Made by a program: the position numbers and the translations under genes. A stretch of DNA of 64,000 bases from Laspinema sp963821735 (lineage in GTDB: Bacteria > Cyanobacteriota > Cyanobacteriia > Cyanobacteriales > Laspinemataceae): the NCBI GenBank assembly GCA_963821735.1, contig CAWGFK010000034.1, positions 1-64,000 on the forward strand. The letters run 5' to 3'. Positions 41,118 to 49,390 of this stretch are shown piece after piece. Position 1 is the stretch's first letter; each line of letters starts with the position of its first letter. Below the pieces are notes generated by a model that was not told the DNA's origin, did no database searches, and saw nothing but the letters and a program-made list of their open reading frames with translations.

Positions 41118-41192
41118 CGATTCAAGGGCAAAAAGCTGGCTTCCTCTTCCGGCGGCAACCTGCAACTATTTGCAGTTTCTCCAGTCCTCGCC

Positions 41193-41945
41193 TCAATTCA
41201 CCTGCCCAGTCGGTCGCAGCAAAATCTCGTTGACGTTCACGCGCTGGGGTTGAGACAGCGCAAACCCAATCGCCCTCGCGACATCCTCCGGCAACAGTGG
41301 CTCCCCGATGCCCTCTTGCCAACGACTAATTCGCTCCTGCATCGCCCCACTGCAATCTCGTCATAGAGTGGCGTCTCGACCCACCCCGGCTCCACCACCG
41401 TGACCCGCACCCCGCTCTTGCACAATTCCTGGCGCAACGCTTCCGAGAACGCACCCACGCCCCATTTGCTGGCATTGTAGGCACTCACCCCAGCCGAAGC
41501 CGTCCGACCCGCCACCGAGGAAACATTGACGATATGGCCCTGTTGCTGTTCTTGCATCACTGGGGCAACGGCATGGCAGCAGTACATCGTTCCCAAGCAA
41601 ATTCACCTGAATCAACTGCTGCCAGCGCTCCACACTCGCCTCGACGGTAGGAGCCACGTCAATCAGTCCAGCAGAGTTTACCAGGATATCGATTCGTCCG
41701 AACTTGTCCAGGACCGTTTGCACCATTGTTTTAACTTGTTGGCAATCAGTGATATCGGTGGGGATTGCGATTGCTGTGCCGCCGCTGCTGAGAATCCGGT
41801 CAGCGAGTTGTTCGAGGCGATCGCCATTCCTTGAGACTAGCGCAACCTGAACGCCCGACTCAGCCAACAGCAGAGCAGTGGCCCGTCCGATGCCGGAAGA
41901 TGCGCCGGTGATGATGGCAGTTTTGCGAGGTTGGTCGGTTGGCAT
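41193..41945 (-). pseudogene. short-chain dehydrogenase/reductase, two frameshifts
   Basis: Three consecutive frames build one SDR of about 250 residues. The first has the NAD(P) site AIITGASSGIGRATALLLAE and ILVNSAGLID. The second, from about 41590, has HIVNVSSVAGRTASAGVSAY with the catalytic Tyr-x3-Lys in SAYNASKWGVGAF. The third, from about 41345, ends ERISRWQEGIGEPLLPEDV, then RVNVNEILLRPTGQVN. No stops interrupt the used frames, so sequencing error is possible. The substrate is unknown. A 3' fragment of a close paralog lies at 39847. Confidence 0.82.
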
Positions 41946-42018
41946 AGAATATTGGAAAAACAGTCCAGAGTGAGCAGAGCGATCGCATTTTTGGCTACAT
42001 CACGCAAAGGGGGACAGA

Positions 42019-42810
42019 TTAGCTAGGCAGTGGCAGTGGGTCCCAACCGCAATGCAGCATCAAACGAGCGTAGTGACCCTTGGCGACTTCGCGCACTCGG
42101 ATATCACTCGTCCATCGTCCCCATTGAGCGCGTTCTTCTCCCTGGTTGCGCCATCCGAGGTAGGAGAACGAATTGAGTTCGCTTTGTTGGCGTAGCAACT
42201 TGAGAATTTCTGCCAGATGAGGCGGGGGTTGTTCCTGGTAAGAAACCGGCTTGAGTTGTTGAGGTGGGACCCATAACGCCGGGAGATTACGTTTGAGTAA
42301 CTGTTCGGGAGTCGAGTCGAGCAAATCCAGCCCAGCTTGGTTGAAAATCAGGTTGCGGTGGTAGTTAATCGACACCAAAAAAGCAGGGCGACTGCTTTGA
42401 TAGACTTCCTGCTGCAACCGCAACAAACTATCCGTCACCAATCCAGATAAAAACGGATTTTCAGTGGTCGCTAACGGGTCCAGGGCAGCTACATCACTCA
42501 TTCTCAAAGATTCCGATGGGGTTGAACTGCAAGAGCGCTTGAAGGCTAGTTTAGCTGGGATTCTGATTTTCGAGGGCATCGCCTCTGTCTCGTCCCCCTC
42601 GTGCCATAGTTCCACCGCATCCTTGTGTAAGTCTTGCGCTAATTTCGCAAAATAATACAAATGGGTTTCTTTAAGCTGGATAACTTGTTGCCAGTCCTGG
42701 AGGCGAATTTGGAGGACCTGCTTATGGTGAGCGTCCAGGGTTGCGCCCAGACCCAAACAGCCAGGAAAGAGCGAGTTGAGTTCGTAGTCGTTTTTGTCAT
42801 CCCTTGCCAT
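42019..42810 (-). CDS. hypothetical protein with PAS-like C-terminal domain
   Basis: About 263 residues from the ATG at 42810 (an upstream start at 42843 is less likely). The N-terminal helical part reads HKQVLQIRLQDWQQVIQLKE. The C-terminal part (about 140-260: PAFLVSINYHRNLIFNQAGL, LLDSTPEQLLKRNLPALWVP, then GHYARLMLHCGWDPLPL) has the length and strand pattern of a PAS domain. No ligand residues can be identified. It overlaps the stop of the upstream HTH gene by 14 bases, so the two are translationally coupled and probably work together, perhaps as regulator and sensor. Confidence 0.6.
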   Translation of the reverse strand: MARDDKNDYELNSLFPGCLGLGATLDAHHKQVLQIRLQDWQQVIQLKETHLYYFAKLAQDLHKDAVELWHEGDETEAMPSKIRIPAKLAFKRSCSSTPSESLRMSDVAALDPLATTENPFLSGLVTDSLLRLQQEVYQSSRPAFLVSINYHRNLIFNQAGLDLLDSTPEQLLKRNLPALWVPPQQLKPVSYQEQPPPHLAEILKLLRQQSELNSFSYLGWRNQGEERAQWGRWTSDIRVREVAKGHYARLMLHCGWDPLPLPS

Positions 42811-43600
42811 TGGGTTGCTTCTCCGGGTGCGTGTCGCTTCCAAATTCCCACTCGCAAATATCGAGCAAATCTTCCGATGGAATGTTCAAGGCCGCAGCGA
42901 GGGAAACTAGCTCCTTATCGTTAGGACGTAACGAACCGCTGGCAATGCGACTCAGGCGATCGTTATCAAGCTGGAAGCGTTGGGCCAAGGCTTCGATATC
43001 CCGACCGACCAACAAACCGCTCAAGGTGGGACATTCGGGTGCAGATAACGAACGAACGCGAAAGGAGAGCAGTTCGTACCCCCAGGATACAACTTGCTGA
43101 AGTCGTCGGATCCTCAGTCGCTGCATCAGTTCAAACGATGTAACCCAGAGCGAATCATCCGCTGATGGAGTGGGTTCCTCTAAGGTTTTAGGTTTATCCG
43201 GTTTGAGAATCGCTTCTCTAATTTGCGCGGTCAAATCGGCCAGCAGTTCGGACAACTCAGGCAGAGTCAACGTCGTAATCCACAGCTTAAAGCGAGGCCG
43301 GGTAAATTCTGGCTCGGCCACTGGCACGGTCCGCATTGACAGCAGTTCGTCTAGTTCGCATTGCCCTTGTAAGTAACGCTCGATTTCTTCACGCTCTAAC
43401 CCAGACTCAGCGCACAGGTTCGGCCACAACTCCATCCACCGCTTTGAACTCGGATAGCTCTGGGCTGCTTCCCAACTGTAGTAACCGCCATAGCTGATAC
43501 CGCCTTCGAGGGCCTCCTCGATAAAAACCTCGATGCTGCGATCGCCCCTCAACCGCTTCAACAATGCCGATAATCGTTCTTTCTTGCTTTGAGAGGCCAT
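42797..43600 (-). CDS. helix-turn-helix regulator (XRE-like C-terminal domain)
   Basis: About 267 residues from the ATG at 43600; the frame is open to 43654. The C-terminal HTH is clear: IEALAQRFQLDNDRLSRIAS, then GSLRPNDKELVSLAAALNIP (about residues 200-250). An N-terminal part repeats a similar helical theme (SIEVFIEEALEGGISYGGYY). It likely binds DNA as the regulator of this plasmid block. An inverted repeat at 43670-43705, between it and the divergent gene at 43846, is a good operator candidate. The middle region (LPELSELLADLTAQIREAIL) is helical. Confidence 0.72.
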   Translation of the reverse strand: MASQSKKERLSALLKRLRGDRSIEVFIEEALEGGISYGGYYSWEAAQSYPSSKRWMELWPNLCAESGLEREEIERYLQGQCELDELLSMRTVPVAEPEFTRPRFKLWITTLTLPELSELLADLTAQIREAILKPDKPKTLEEPTPSADDSLWVTSFELMQRLRIRRLQQVVSWGYELLSFRVRSLSAPECPTLSGLLVGRDIEALAQRFQLDNDRLSRIASGSLRPNDKELVSLAAALNIPSEDLLDICEWEFGSDTHPEKQPNGKG

Positions 43601-43669
43601 GTAACTCGCAATCGCGATTCCTTCACAATAATTTACAATTTGCCAGCCAATCATCTGCCCAAACCGTCT

Positions 43670-43705
43670 CGATATTATTTAGACTGTGATATCATTCTAA
43701 TATCG
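43670..43705. promoter_or_regulatory. inverted repeat, candidate operator
   Basis: CGATATTA (43670-43677) is mirrored by TAATATCG (43698-43705) across 20 bases that themselves contain GATATC. It stands 70 bases upstream of the HTH gene and 140 bases upstream of the divergent gene at 43846. Confidence 0.5.
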
Positions 43706-43710
43706 AATTG

Positions 43711-43813
43711 GGGAGACCCAGACTTTGCCCCGGACTGGAGGAGACCACCTCCAGGAGGAAAGATGCTTTCCACCGGGGACGTAGCAATAAAAAGGAAGGG
43801 GACCAACCCTTCC
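43711..43813 (+). ncRNA. structured leader with successive hairpins
   Basis: Three GC-rich hairpins precede the gene at 43846. GGGG at about 43711 pairs with CCCC around 43728. CTGGAGG (43735-43741) pairs with CCTCCAG (43748-43754). GGAAGGG (43794-43800) pairs with CCCTTCC (43807-43813). The loops of the last two are AGACCA and GACCAA. This could be a structured 5' leader or a small RNA. No known riboswitch is recognised. Confidence 0.4.
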
Positions 43814-43845
43814 CAGCCATATATAATCATTTCAAGGATAGCATT

Positions 43846-45089
43846 ATGACCAGCGCTAACTCAGTGGCATTGCCGCTTTCGTTGTGTTTTGAGTACAATT
43901 ATGCGAGTTTCGGTTCCGAAGCCTTGCAGCGCCAAGCCAGAGCAACCCTGTCCCAGTTTTTCGGATTCGTCCATCACACTTTCACCAGTGGCCTAGAGAT
44001 CGGTCGCAGTTTCCGCCGATTGCTCCATGAACTTTGCCTCGAACATGGTTCAGCCAGGGAGAGCAACGGTTTGACGAGTGGCTGCGTTCGTCCGACTTCG
44101 GGGGTTCGACTTGGATGGCCCGGTCCCTCATCCAAGTTTCGGAATGGTTTGATCGCCAACGTCAACGCATCCAAAGGCTCATCCTCAACTCGGTCCAATC
44201 TTGGTCCATCAGCGCTGTCAAAGAACTCACCAAAATCAGCGATGAGCACCTACTCGTAAAATTGCTCAAATCGGGCAAACAAACCGTCACCAGCATCCGC
44301 AGACCCGGAAGACAGATTACTTTAGGGCAGCCCGCCACCCTTGCCGATTGGGTTAACTGCTTGCGGGCAAATTCGAGTGCCGATGAGGACAGTCGCCACC
44401 CTGCAAGCGGAGGCCCAACGGTTAGCCCATGTCATGAACTCGCCGGTGGTCCTCACCGACCATTTGGTTGAAGCGGTCCAAACTTTGACCGAGTGGGACA
44501 TCTCCAAATTCATCCAATCCCCACACAAACGCAAAACTAACCCGGCGATCGCCTCTTCCTCGCCAACTGCTGGGGATCCTGATGAAGTGGTTCCGGAAGC
44601 GCAACTCAAATGGATAGAGCGCGGGTTGGGGCTAGACGCCACAGGCTTCCCAAGAATTTCGCTCCTGTGTTCGGAATTTGGCCGGCAAGAAGCTGGGGAA
44701 GATGGCGACATTAGCCCGGCATCATCATCTCCAACAAGCCTTAGCCAACAAAAACTCGCTCCAGCCGTCCCCAAATCTGCAGACCGAGTGGCGCAACTGG
44801 AACGGCAAGTCCGGGACCTCGGCGCCAACTCAAAGAAGCGGACAAAGCAACTGCCCTGATCCATGCACTCCAAGCCCAGCGCGATCGCCTCGAACAAGAA
44901 AACCAAGAACTCCAAGGACTCATCCAGGAAAATGCCCAGAAAGATTTAGAGATTCACCTACTCCAACAACAATTAGCTCAACTCGAAGCCAGCCGGTCTG
45001 ATGCGGTCCTGGAGCAATTGAGACAGCAGAATCAACAACTGCTGATTCAGCTTGACCAAACCCAGCAACGTTACGAAGCTCTAACTTAG
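43846..45089 (+). pseudogene. coiled-coil plasmid protein, several frameshifts
   Basis: The consecutive frames assemble into about 415 residues. TSANSVALPLSLCFEYNYAS starts at the ATG at 43846. WMARSLIQVSEWFDRQRQRI follows from about 44050, and LQAEAQRLAHVMNSPVVLTD from about 44390. A long coiled coil (ALIHALQAQRDRLEQENQEL, then LEQLRQQNQQLLIQLDQTQQ) runs from about 44830 to the stop at 45089. The middle section KELTKISDEHLLVKLLKSGK is helical. There are at least three indels and no stops in the used frames. Function unknown; the coiled coil suggests a structural or DNA-handling role. It is followed after 2 bases by the next frameshifted gene. Confidence 0.65.
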
Positions 45090-45091
45090 AG

Positions 45092-45653
45092 ATGGCGGCA
45101 TCCAAGCAAAATATGAAGTACAGCGATAATTCGACTTTGGTCGCCAAAGTCATGGCCTTAGAGGCCGAATTAGCCGAGCAAACACGAAACTCTCGAGCAA
45201 GAACACAAACCCAGCCCCCGCACAAAATCCCCAGGTTGAAACTTATAAATCGCTCCTGGCGCAAATGGCCATCCCATCCCCGTTCTCCCGTCAACGAAGG
45301 CGATCGGGTCTTAGTCGTCAAACCGAACATCCAGCCACCGGGGAATTTGTCACCGTAACAACTGAACCAGATTCCGTAAATTTCGTGAACATTCAAACCG
45401 ATGCCGGTGCCACCTGGCATATCTGCGCGGAAGATTTGCGTTTGGAGGCTATGTTAGGGCGACAGGGCCTAGATTCTATTTCCGACAACCTTTGCCGCTG
45501 CTGCCTCGAAACAACAGCCTTCCCGGTTGGACAGAGAAGGGATATCGCAGCCCTTATGGCTTGTTCTATCAAGGTTGGGATGCGATCGCCCAGTTTGCCC
45601 GCTGGTCCATGCAAGATTCAGAGCTAGAACAGACTAAGTTTCTCACGCAATAA
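45092..45653 (+). pseudogene. hypothetical protein with SH3/KOW-like core, frameshifted
   Basis: About 185 residues across shifted frames: a helical start (STLVAKVMALEAELAEQ), a linker NTNPAPAQNPQVETYKSLLA, then a sheet-rich core (VNEGDRVLVVKPNIQP, TVTTEPDSVNFVNIQTDAGA), and a C-terminal GYRSPYGLFYQGWDAIAQFA then RWSMQDSELEQTKFLTQ to the stop at 45653. The EGDRVLVV strand suggests an SH3-like barrel. No family was recognised. It belongs to the same unit as the preceding coiled-coil gene. Confidence 0.55.
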
Positions 45654-45726
45654 AGAAGAAAAGATAAAAGTGAGAGAAAAATAAAAAGCTCTCGCCTTGG
45701 GTGAAAGAAATAGTGAGGAACAACTC

Positions 45727-46089
45727 ATGGAAACAATCACCCAAGCAGATTTAGCTCGATTCCAAGGCACAGAGAACCACTACAAGCACTGGCTTGGATA
45801 CTTCAAATACACTGACGGCGTAAAGTATCTAGCGGATAAAGCCGGTGCTTACTGGCTGATTGATGACATCGCCTCGCACCAACTGGATGCGCGTGTCCAG
45901 AATGACGAGATGCTACAACAGTTCCAAATCTGGCAACTGTCGGTGCAGGAAAATTCGGGAGTTCTCACATTATTGCGCGATACCGATGACCCGATGCTAA
46001 CGCAAGAAATCAAATACACTGATTTTCCGCTGGATGAAATCAAGCTCTATCTGAACGAAAAGGTGCTGATGTTGCCCAGCGAGTATTAA
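45727..46089 (+). CDS. DUF6876 family protein
   Basis: 120 residues from the ATG at 45727, chosen because GAGGAAC precedes it; a longer frame from 45697 is less likely. Family features: ITQADLARFQGTENHYKHWL, the conserved YTDGVKYLADKAGAYWLIDD, FQIWQLSVQENSGVLTL, and the ending YTDFPLDEIKLYLNEKVLML then PSEY. This family of unknown function is common on plasmids and phages. It starts a run of intact plasmid genes up to 48.7 kb. Confidence 0.82.
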   Translation: METITQADLARFQGTENHYKHWLGYFKYTDGVKYLADKAGAYWLIDDIASHQLDARVQNDEMLQQFQIWQLSVQENSGVLTLLRDTDDPMLTQEIKYTDFPLDEIKLYLNEKVLMLPSEY

Positions 46090-46157
46090 CTTCTTTTTTC
46101 TAGTTTTAAGCGGTTGCCATCCTCGGCAATCGCTGCATCTATCACGAGAATTTTGCC

Positions 46158-46880
46158 ATGAACGAACAAAAAATTGAATCCAAAATGGGCTGTTGGGAAC
46201 ACCATCCCGCACCCACTCCCAAACCTGAAATTCCTGGCGTTTATCTGCTACCAATGGGCATTCCCCCGAAACTGTTGAGTGCGTTGCAAGTCGAAGATAA
46301 ACCCGCCAACCGCTACGTCATCCTGAGCTATCAAGCCACGAACTGCTACGTCGAGCATATCTATGGCGGACACACGGATTCCTACCGAGTGTATTCCGCA
46401 CTGATTGACCATTTTGCGGTCGCCATTCATCTGATTGGTTGTGACCTAGGTTCAGATGATAGTTACCCGGTCTATGGACTCCTGCTCGACCAACAGGAAG
46501 ACCAGATTTGGTTAGGCCAGTATCGTCACCTCAAGAACTTTCTAAAGACTTGGCAAGACTACGCTTATCCTCAGCCAGTCTTGACGCCAGAGCAACGGCA
46601 AGAAATTGAGCAAAATGTGCAAAAACTATGGCAAGAGCTTGTGCAGGATAATGTCGAACTGCCTGAAATTTCACCGCAAGAATTTGGCGGAATGGTTCAA
46701 GCTCAAATGAGACTAGAACAAGAAGCGATTGTCGCAATTACGGAATACCTGGACCAACACCTTCCCCACGCACTCAGTCTAGCAGAACGTCGGCTGAATG
46801 CAGCAAAAAACAATCAAGACCATCAAATCATGCGGTATTTGAACTCGTTGATTTACCGACTAAAACACCGCCAAAACTAG
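46158..46880 (+). CDS. hypothetical protein
   Basis: 240 residues, soluble, with no recognised domain. The first 130 residues look globular (VYLLPMGIPPKLLSALQVED, YVILSYQATNCYVEHIYGGH, FAVAIHLIGCDLGSDDSYPV). The rest is helical and charged (LTPEQRQEIEQNVQKLWQEL, ALSLAERRLNAAKNNQDHQI). It follows DUF6876 by 68 bases in the same direction. No catalytic motif is visible. The long frame and consistent codon use support a real gene. Confidence 0.7.
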   Translation: MNEQKIESKMGCWEHHPAPTPKPEIPGVYLLPMGIPPKLLSALQVEDKPANRYVILSYQATNCYVEHIYGGHTDSYRVYSALIDHFAVAIHLIGCDLGSDDSYPVYGLLLDQQEDQIWLGQYRHLKNFLKTWQDYAYPQPVLTPEQRQEIEQNVQKLWQELVQDNVELPEISPQEFGGMVQAQMRLEQEAIVAITEYLDQHLPHALSLAERRLNAAKNNQDHQIMRYLNSLIYRLKHRQN

Positions 46881-47019
46881 GTTTTATTTATGTTTAGTCT
46901 TGCCTTGATTTGCGGGTTGACTGGCACTCCTATGATGCCACCACCTGAACTCAACCCGCCAGTCATTCTTGTGACGACCAAAAAACATTCAGACATTCAC
47001 CGAGGAGGAACCAGAAGAG

Positions 47020-47340
47020 ATGAGAATCACCAAAGAAAGATACTCAAAACCCAGCTTGCGACGATGGACCACTTTCGTAGTGCGTGATGGCGAGACGGGC
47101 TGCATTTACTTGAGAGAACTGGTGGAACATCAAATGGGAGCCATTTTCTTGAAAATATCGGGCTTTTATTCGATTCAAAAAGCCCACCAGTATGCGCGGA
47201 GTCTTCGAGCGGAATATGCCAAGAAAAACTCGAACGAAATGCTGGATATTCTGACGAGCAAACTTGGTAAAGCCAGCCAGAATTCACGCAAAAACTCTCG
47301 CAAAAACTCTCGCAAAAACTCTCGCAAAAAAGGTCGATAA
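47020..47340 (+). CDS. small basic protein with KNSR repeats
   Basis: 106 residues with GAGGAGGAACC upstream of the ATG. The body (YSKPSLRRWTTFVVRDGETG, then HQMGAIFLKISGFYSIQKAH) is sheet/helix. The C-terminus is a run of KNSR units ending KKGR, encoded by a 12-bp tandem repeat (AACTCTCGCAAA, about 47287-47332). The highly basic tail could bind nucleic acid. The next gene (the methyltransferase) starts 3 bases after the stop, so the two are in one operon. Confidence 0.7.
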   Translation: MRITKERYSKPSLRRWTTFVVRDGETGCIYLRELVEHQMGAIFLKISGFYSIQKAHQYARSLRAEYAKKNSNEMLDILTSKLGKASQNSRKNSRKNSRKNSRKKGR

Positions 47341-47343
47341 ATC

Positions 47344-48195
47344 ATGCCCAACTTTTATGTAGCATCAAACTCCAATTTAGTCCTACCTGAGCTAGATTTT
47401 GCCCTATCTCCTTCGGGTTTGCTGTTACCTCGAAAGTCTTGCGCCCCCAAACCTTATCCGATTGTCATTGATTTATTCTGTGGTGCGGGAGGATTCAGCT
47501 TGGGGTTTATGCAGGCTGGATTCCATGTGGTTGCGGCTGCTGATAATAACGTCAATGCGGCGCTCACTTATATGCACAACCTCGGAGCTTATCCGTGCGA
47601 GTTCCACTATGGCAGCGACCAAGACGAAACCAAACTAGAAAAAGCTCTGGTGCAACAGTTGGACAATCACAAGGAAGAATCCGATAGTGCAGTCCAAATT
47701 CCGTTTACGAGTGGTGGAGGATGGCGCATGGCTCACCCAGAAATTCCAGGCTGTCCCCATTTTTACTTAGGCGATATTTGTCAACTTCAAGGTCAGGAAT
47801 TGCTCGGTTGGCTTGGGCTAGAACGCGGTGAAGTCGATGTGATTATCGGCGGGCCACCCTGTCAAGGATTCAGCCGGATGAACCGCAACCGCAACCCCAA
47901 CGACCCGCGCAACCAATTGATTTTCCAGTTTGCCCGACTCATCTGCGAAATCAACCCGAGATTTTTCGTACTCGAAAATGTGCCGGAGTTGGCAACCATG
48001 ACCACCCCTGAAGGAATTCCCGTGTTGGATGTGTTCTGTCAGTGTTTAGACCAGCGCGGTTATAGCAGTTACCACGCACTCAAATCCTCGCTAAAAACTC
48101 AGCATAACTGGATGTCCACGCAATCAACTAGGCCAGCGCCCAAAACTGCCCGCAAATCTAACTCCTCTAGTTATGAGCAACTCAACCTGTTTTAA
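47344..48195 (+). CDS. C5 cytosine DNA methyltransferase, short form
   Basis: 283 residues. Motif I: VIDLFCGAGGFSLGFMQAGF (about residues 40-60). Motif IV with the catalytic Cys: DVIIGGPPCQGFSRMNRNRN. Motif VI: FFVLENVPELATM. After ALKSSL the usual motif VIII (QRRxR), the target-recognition domain and motifs IX-X are missing; the end is a basic, Ser-rich tail finishing YEQLNLF, which resembles a beta-clamp-binding peptide. The core could bind S-adenosylmethionine, but target recognition would need a partner, or the gene is truncated. No restriction gene is adjacent. It would methylate cytosine in plasmid or host DNA if active. Confidence 0.85.
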   Translation: MPNFYVASNSNLVLPELDFALSPSGLLLPRKSCAPKPYPIVIDLFCGAGGFSLGFMQAGFHVVAAADNNVNAALTYMHNLGAYPCEFHYGSDQDETKLEKALVQQLDNHKEESDSAVQIPFTSGGGWRMAHPEIPGCPHFYLGDICQLQGQELLGWLGLERGEVDVIIGGPPCQGFSRMNRNRNPNDPRNQLIFQFARLICEINPRFFVLENVPELATMTTPEGIPVLDVFCQCLDQRGYSSYHALKSSLKTQHNWMSTQSTRPAPKTARKSNSSSYEQLNLF

Positions 48196-48230
48196 AAGGA
48201 CCATCTGTGTTGTCTCAGGAAAATTTTGTC

Positions 48231-48311
48231 ATGTTCTGGATTTTGTACTACCTATTTCTCGGTTTTGTCTTAGCCCTAGCCGTCAGCGTTCGATTGTCCA
48301 AGAATCTTTGA
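48231..48311 (+). CDS. small single-pass membrane peptide
   Basis: A 26-residue frame: MFWILYYLFLGFVLALAVSV then RLSKNL. One hydrophobic helix followed by basic residues gives an inner-membrane peptide with a cytoplasmic tail. An AGGA sits 10 bases upstream of the ATG. It lies between the methyltransferase and the 48435 gene. It is too small for certainty, but the hydrophobic pattern and ribosome site support it. Confidence 0.45.
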   Translation: MFWILYYLFLGFVLALAVSVRLSKNL

Positions 48312-48400
48312 GGAGCAACTTTTATGTACGCACTACAACCGAATCCACACCGACGCAATCGCCACCCATCGCAACGGCAAGCAAATCAGCACTCACCGGA

Positions 48401-48434
48401 TGCGGTAAGCGAAGCTATGCCGAAGGTAATCGCC
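48401..48434. repeat. dispersed HIP1-linked repeat, inverted copy 5
   Basis: TGCGGTAAGCGAAGCTATGC then CGAAGGTAATCGCC: the reverse complement of the family consensus. It sits immediately before the ATG at 48435. Confidence 0.65.
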
Positions 48435-48704
48435 ATGAGTCCCGAGCAATTCTGTGACCAATTCTTGCCGTTGCGATACCCTGGAGAAAAGCTCGACTAT
48501 AAATCTGGCAGACGAGCGCGATGTGTGCGATTTTTAGCCGCAGTGTTAAGCCGATTTACCACCGCAACAATTTTAGAGTCGCGCATCGACAAATGGGGAG
48601 CCGGTTTAGAGTTTGGTAAAGCTCCTTGCTTCTTCCCTGAACTGCTGGCATTGCTCGCCCAAACCCACGCGACCGAACTAGAAAACATCGGCAAACGCTT
48701 CTAA
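48435..48704 (+). CDS. hypothetical protein
   Basis: 90 residues from the ATG at 48435 (MSPEQFCDQFLPLRYPGEKL). The frame is open back to 48324, but that part consists of a dispersed repeat and low-complexity sequence. The protein is helical, with CVRFLAAVLSRFTTATILES and CFFPELLALLAQTHATELEN. It is followed by a clear terminator, so it ends the operon that began with DUF6876. No family is recognised. Confidence 0.6.
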   Translation: MSPEQFCDQFLPLRYPGEKLDYKSGRRARCVRFLAAVLSRFTTATILESRIDKWGAGLEFGKAPCFFPELLALLAQTHATELENIGKRF

Positions 48705-48726
48705 ATGTTGTCCCATTACGCTCCTG

Positions 48727-48753
48727 TCCCCTCCCAACGAGGGGATTTTTTTT
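48727..48753 (+). terminator. Rho-independent terminator
   Basis: TCCCCTC (48727-48733) pairs with GAGGGGA (48739-48745), followed by a run of eight T. It ends the plus-strand operon 45.7-48.7 kb. Confidence 0.85.
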
Positions 48754-48955
48754 GCCAACCAGAACGGAAATTATTCCGTAAACTCTTGTACTCTCTGAGC
48801 GCGTTGGATTAAATGAAAGTAACTAATTCCTAGTTGATTACAAGTTGTTACGAAATCTCATCTTACTGCATTAGGATTCCTAATGTGCTGAGGTAGAAAA
48901 TCGCATCAACTTCGACCGGGTTAGGAAAAGTGCAAATCGGTAAAAGCGATGGTAA

Positions 48956-49390
48956 ATGGAACCCAAACGAATTCAAAGACTGACAGAGTATGCACCTTAC
49001 ACCAAAGGCAAGCTCATCGCGCTCTATGGCTGTAACTACCAGACCCTCCAGCATTACATGGAGCAAACCGGACTAACGTTAGCGGGACTGCGAGTACCCC
49101 GGGGACCGCATGGAGCGTTCCTAGATATCAAGTACGTTTTGATGGTGCATTTTGTGTGGTTTGGGGTCAGCAAATTGGGAATGACCTACAAGGATTATCG
49201 AGAAATGGTAGTCAAAAAAGGCAAGGCACTACGTTTCTGGGACGTATTTGCGACCATGACCGGAGGGGGGTCGCTCGTCATGGCACTGGAAGAATTTTGG
49301 TTGCCCAGTACCACCCATGCAGGACAGCGGCAAGTTATGGAATTTCTGATTGATTACATCCGCAACAAAGAGGAACGAAAACATGGCTAA
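48956..49390 (+). CDS. hypothetical protein, first gene of the transfer-like block
   Basis: 144 residues. The N-terminus resembles a small DNA-binding fold (YAPYTKGKLIALYGCNYQTL, then QHYMEQTGLTLAGL). The remainder is helical and aromatic-rich (YVLMVHFVWFGVSKLGMTYK, then LEEFWLPSTTHAGQRQVMEF). It overlaps the next ATG by 7 bases, so it belongs to the long co-directional block 48.9-58.0 kb. No family recognised. Confidence 0.65.
   Translation: MEPKRIQRLTEYAPYTKGKLIALYGCNYQTLQHYMEQTGLTLAGLRVPRGPHGAFLDIKYVLMVHFVWFGVSKLGMTYKDYREMVVKKGKALRFWDVFATMTGGGSLVMALEEFWLPSTTHAGQRQVMEFLIDYIRNKEERKHG

Noticed and set aside
46890..47087. 65-codon frame starting FSLALICGLTGTPMMPP
   Set aside because: It overlaps the KNSR-repeat gene by 68 bases and loses hydrophobic character after 15 residues; a tiny signal-like start is not enough.
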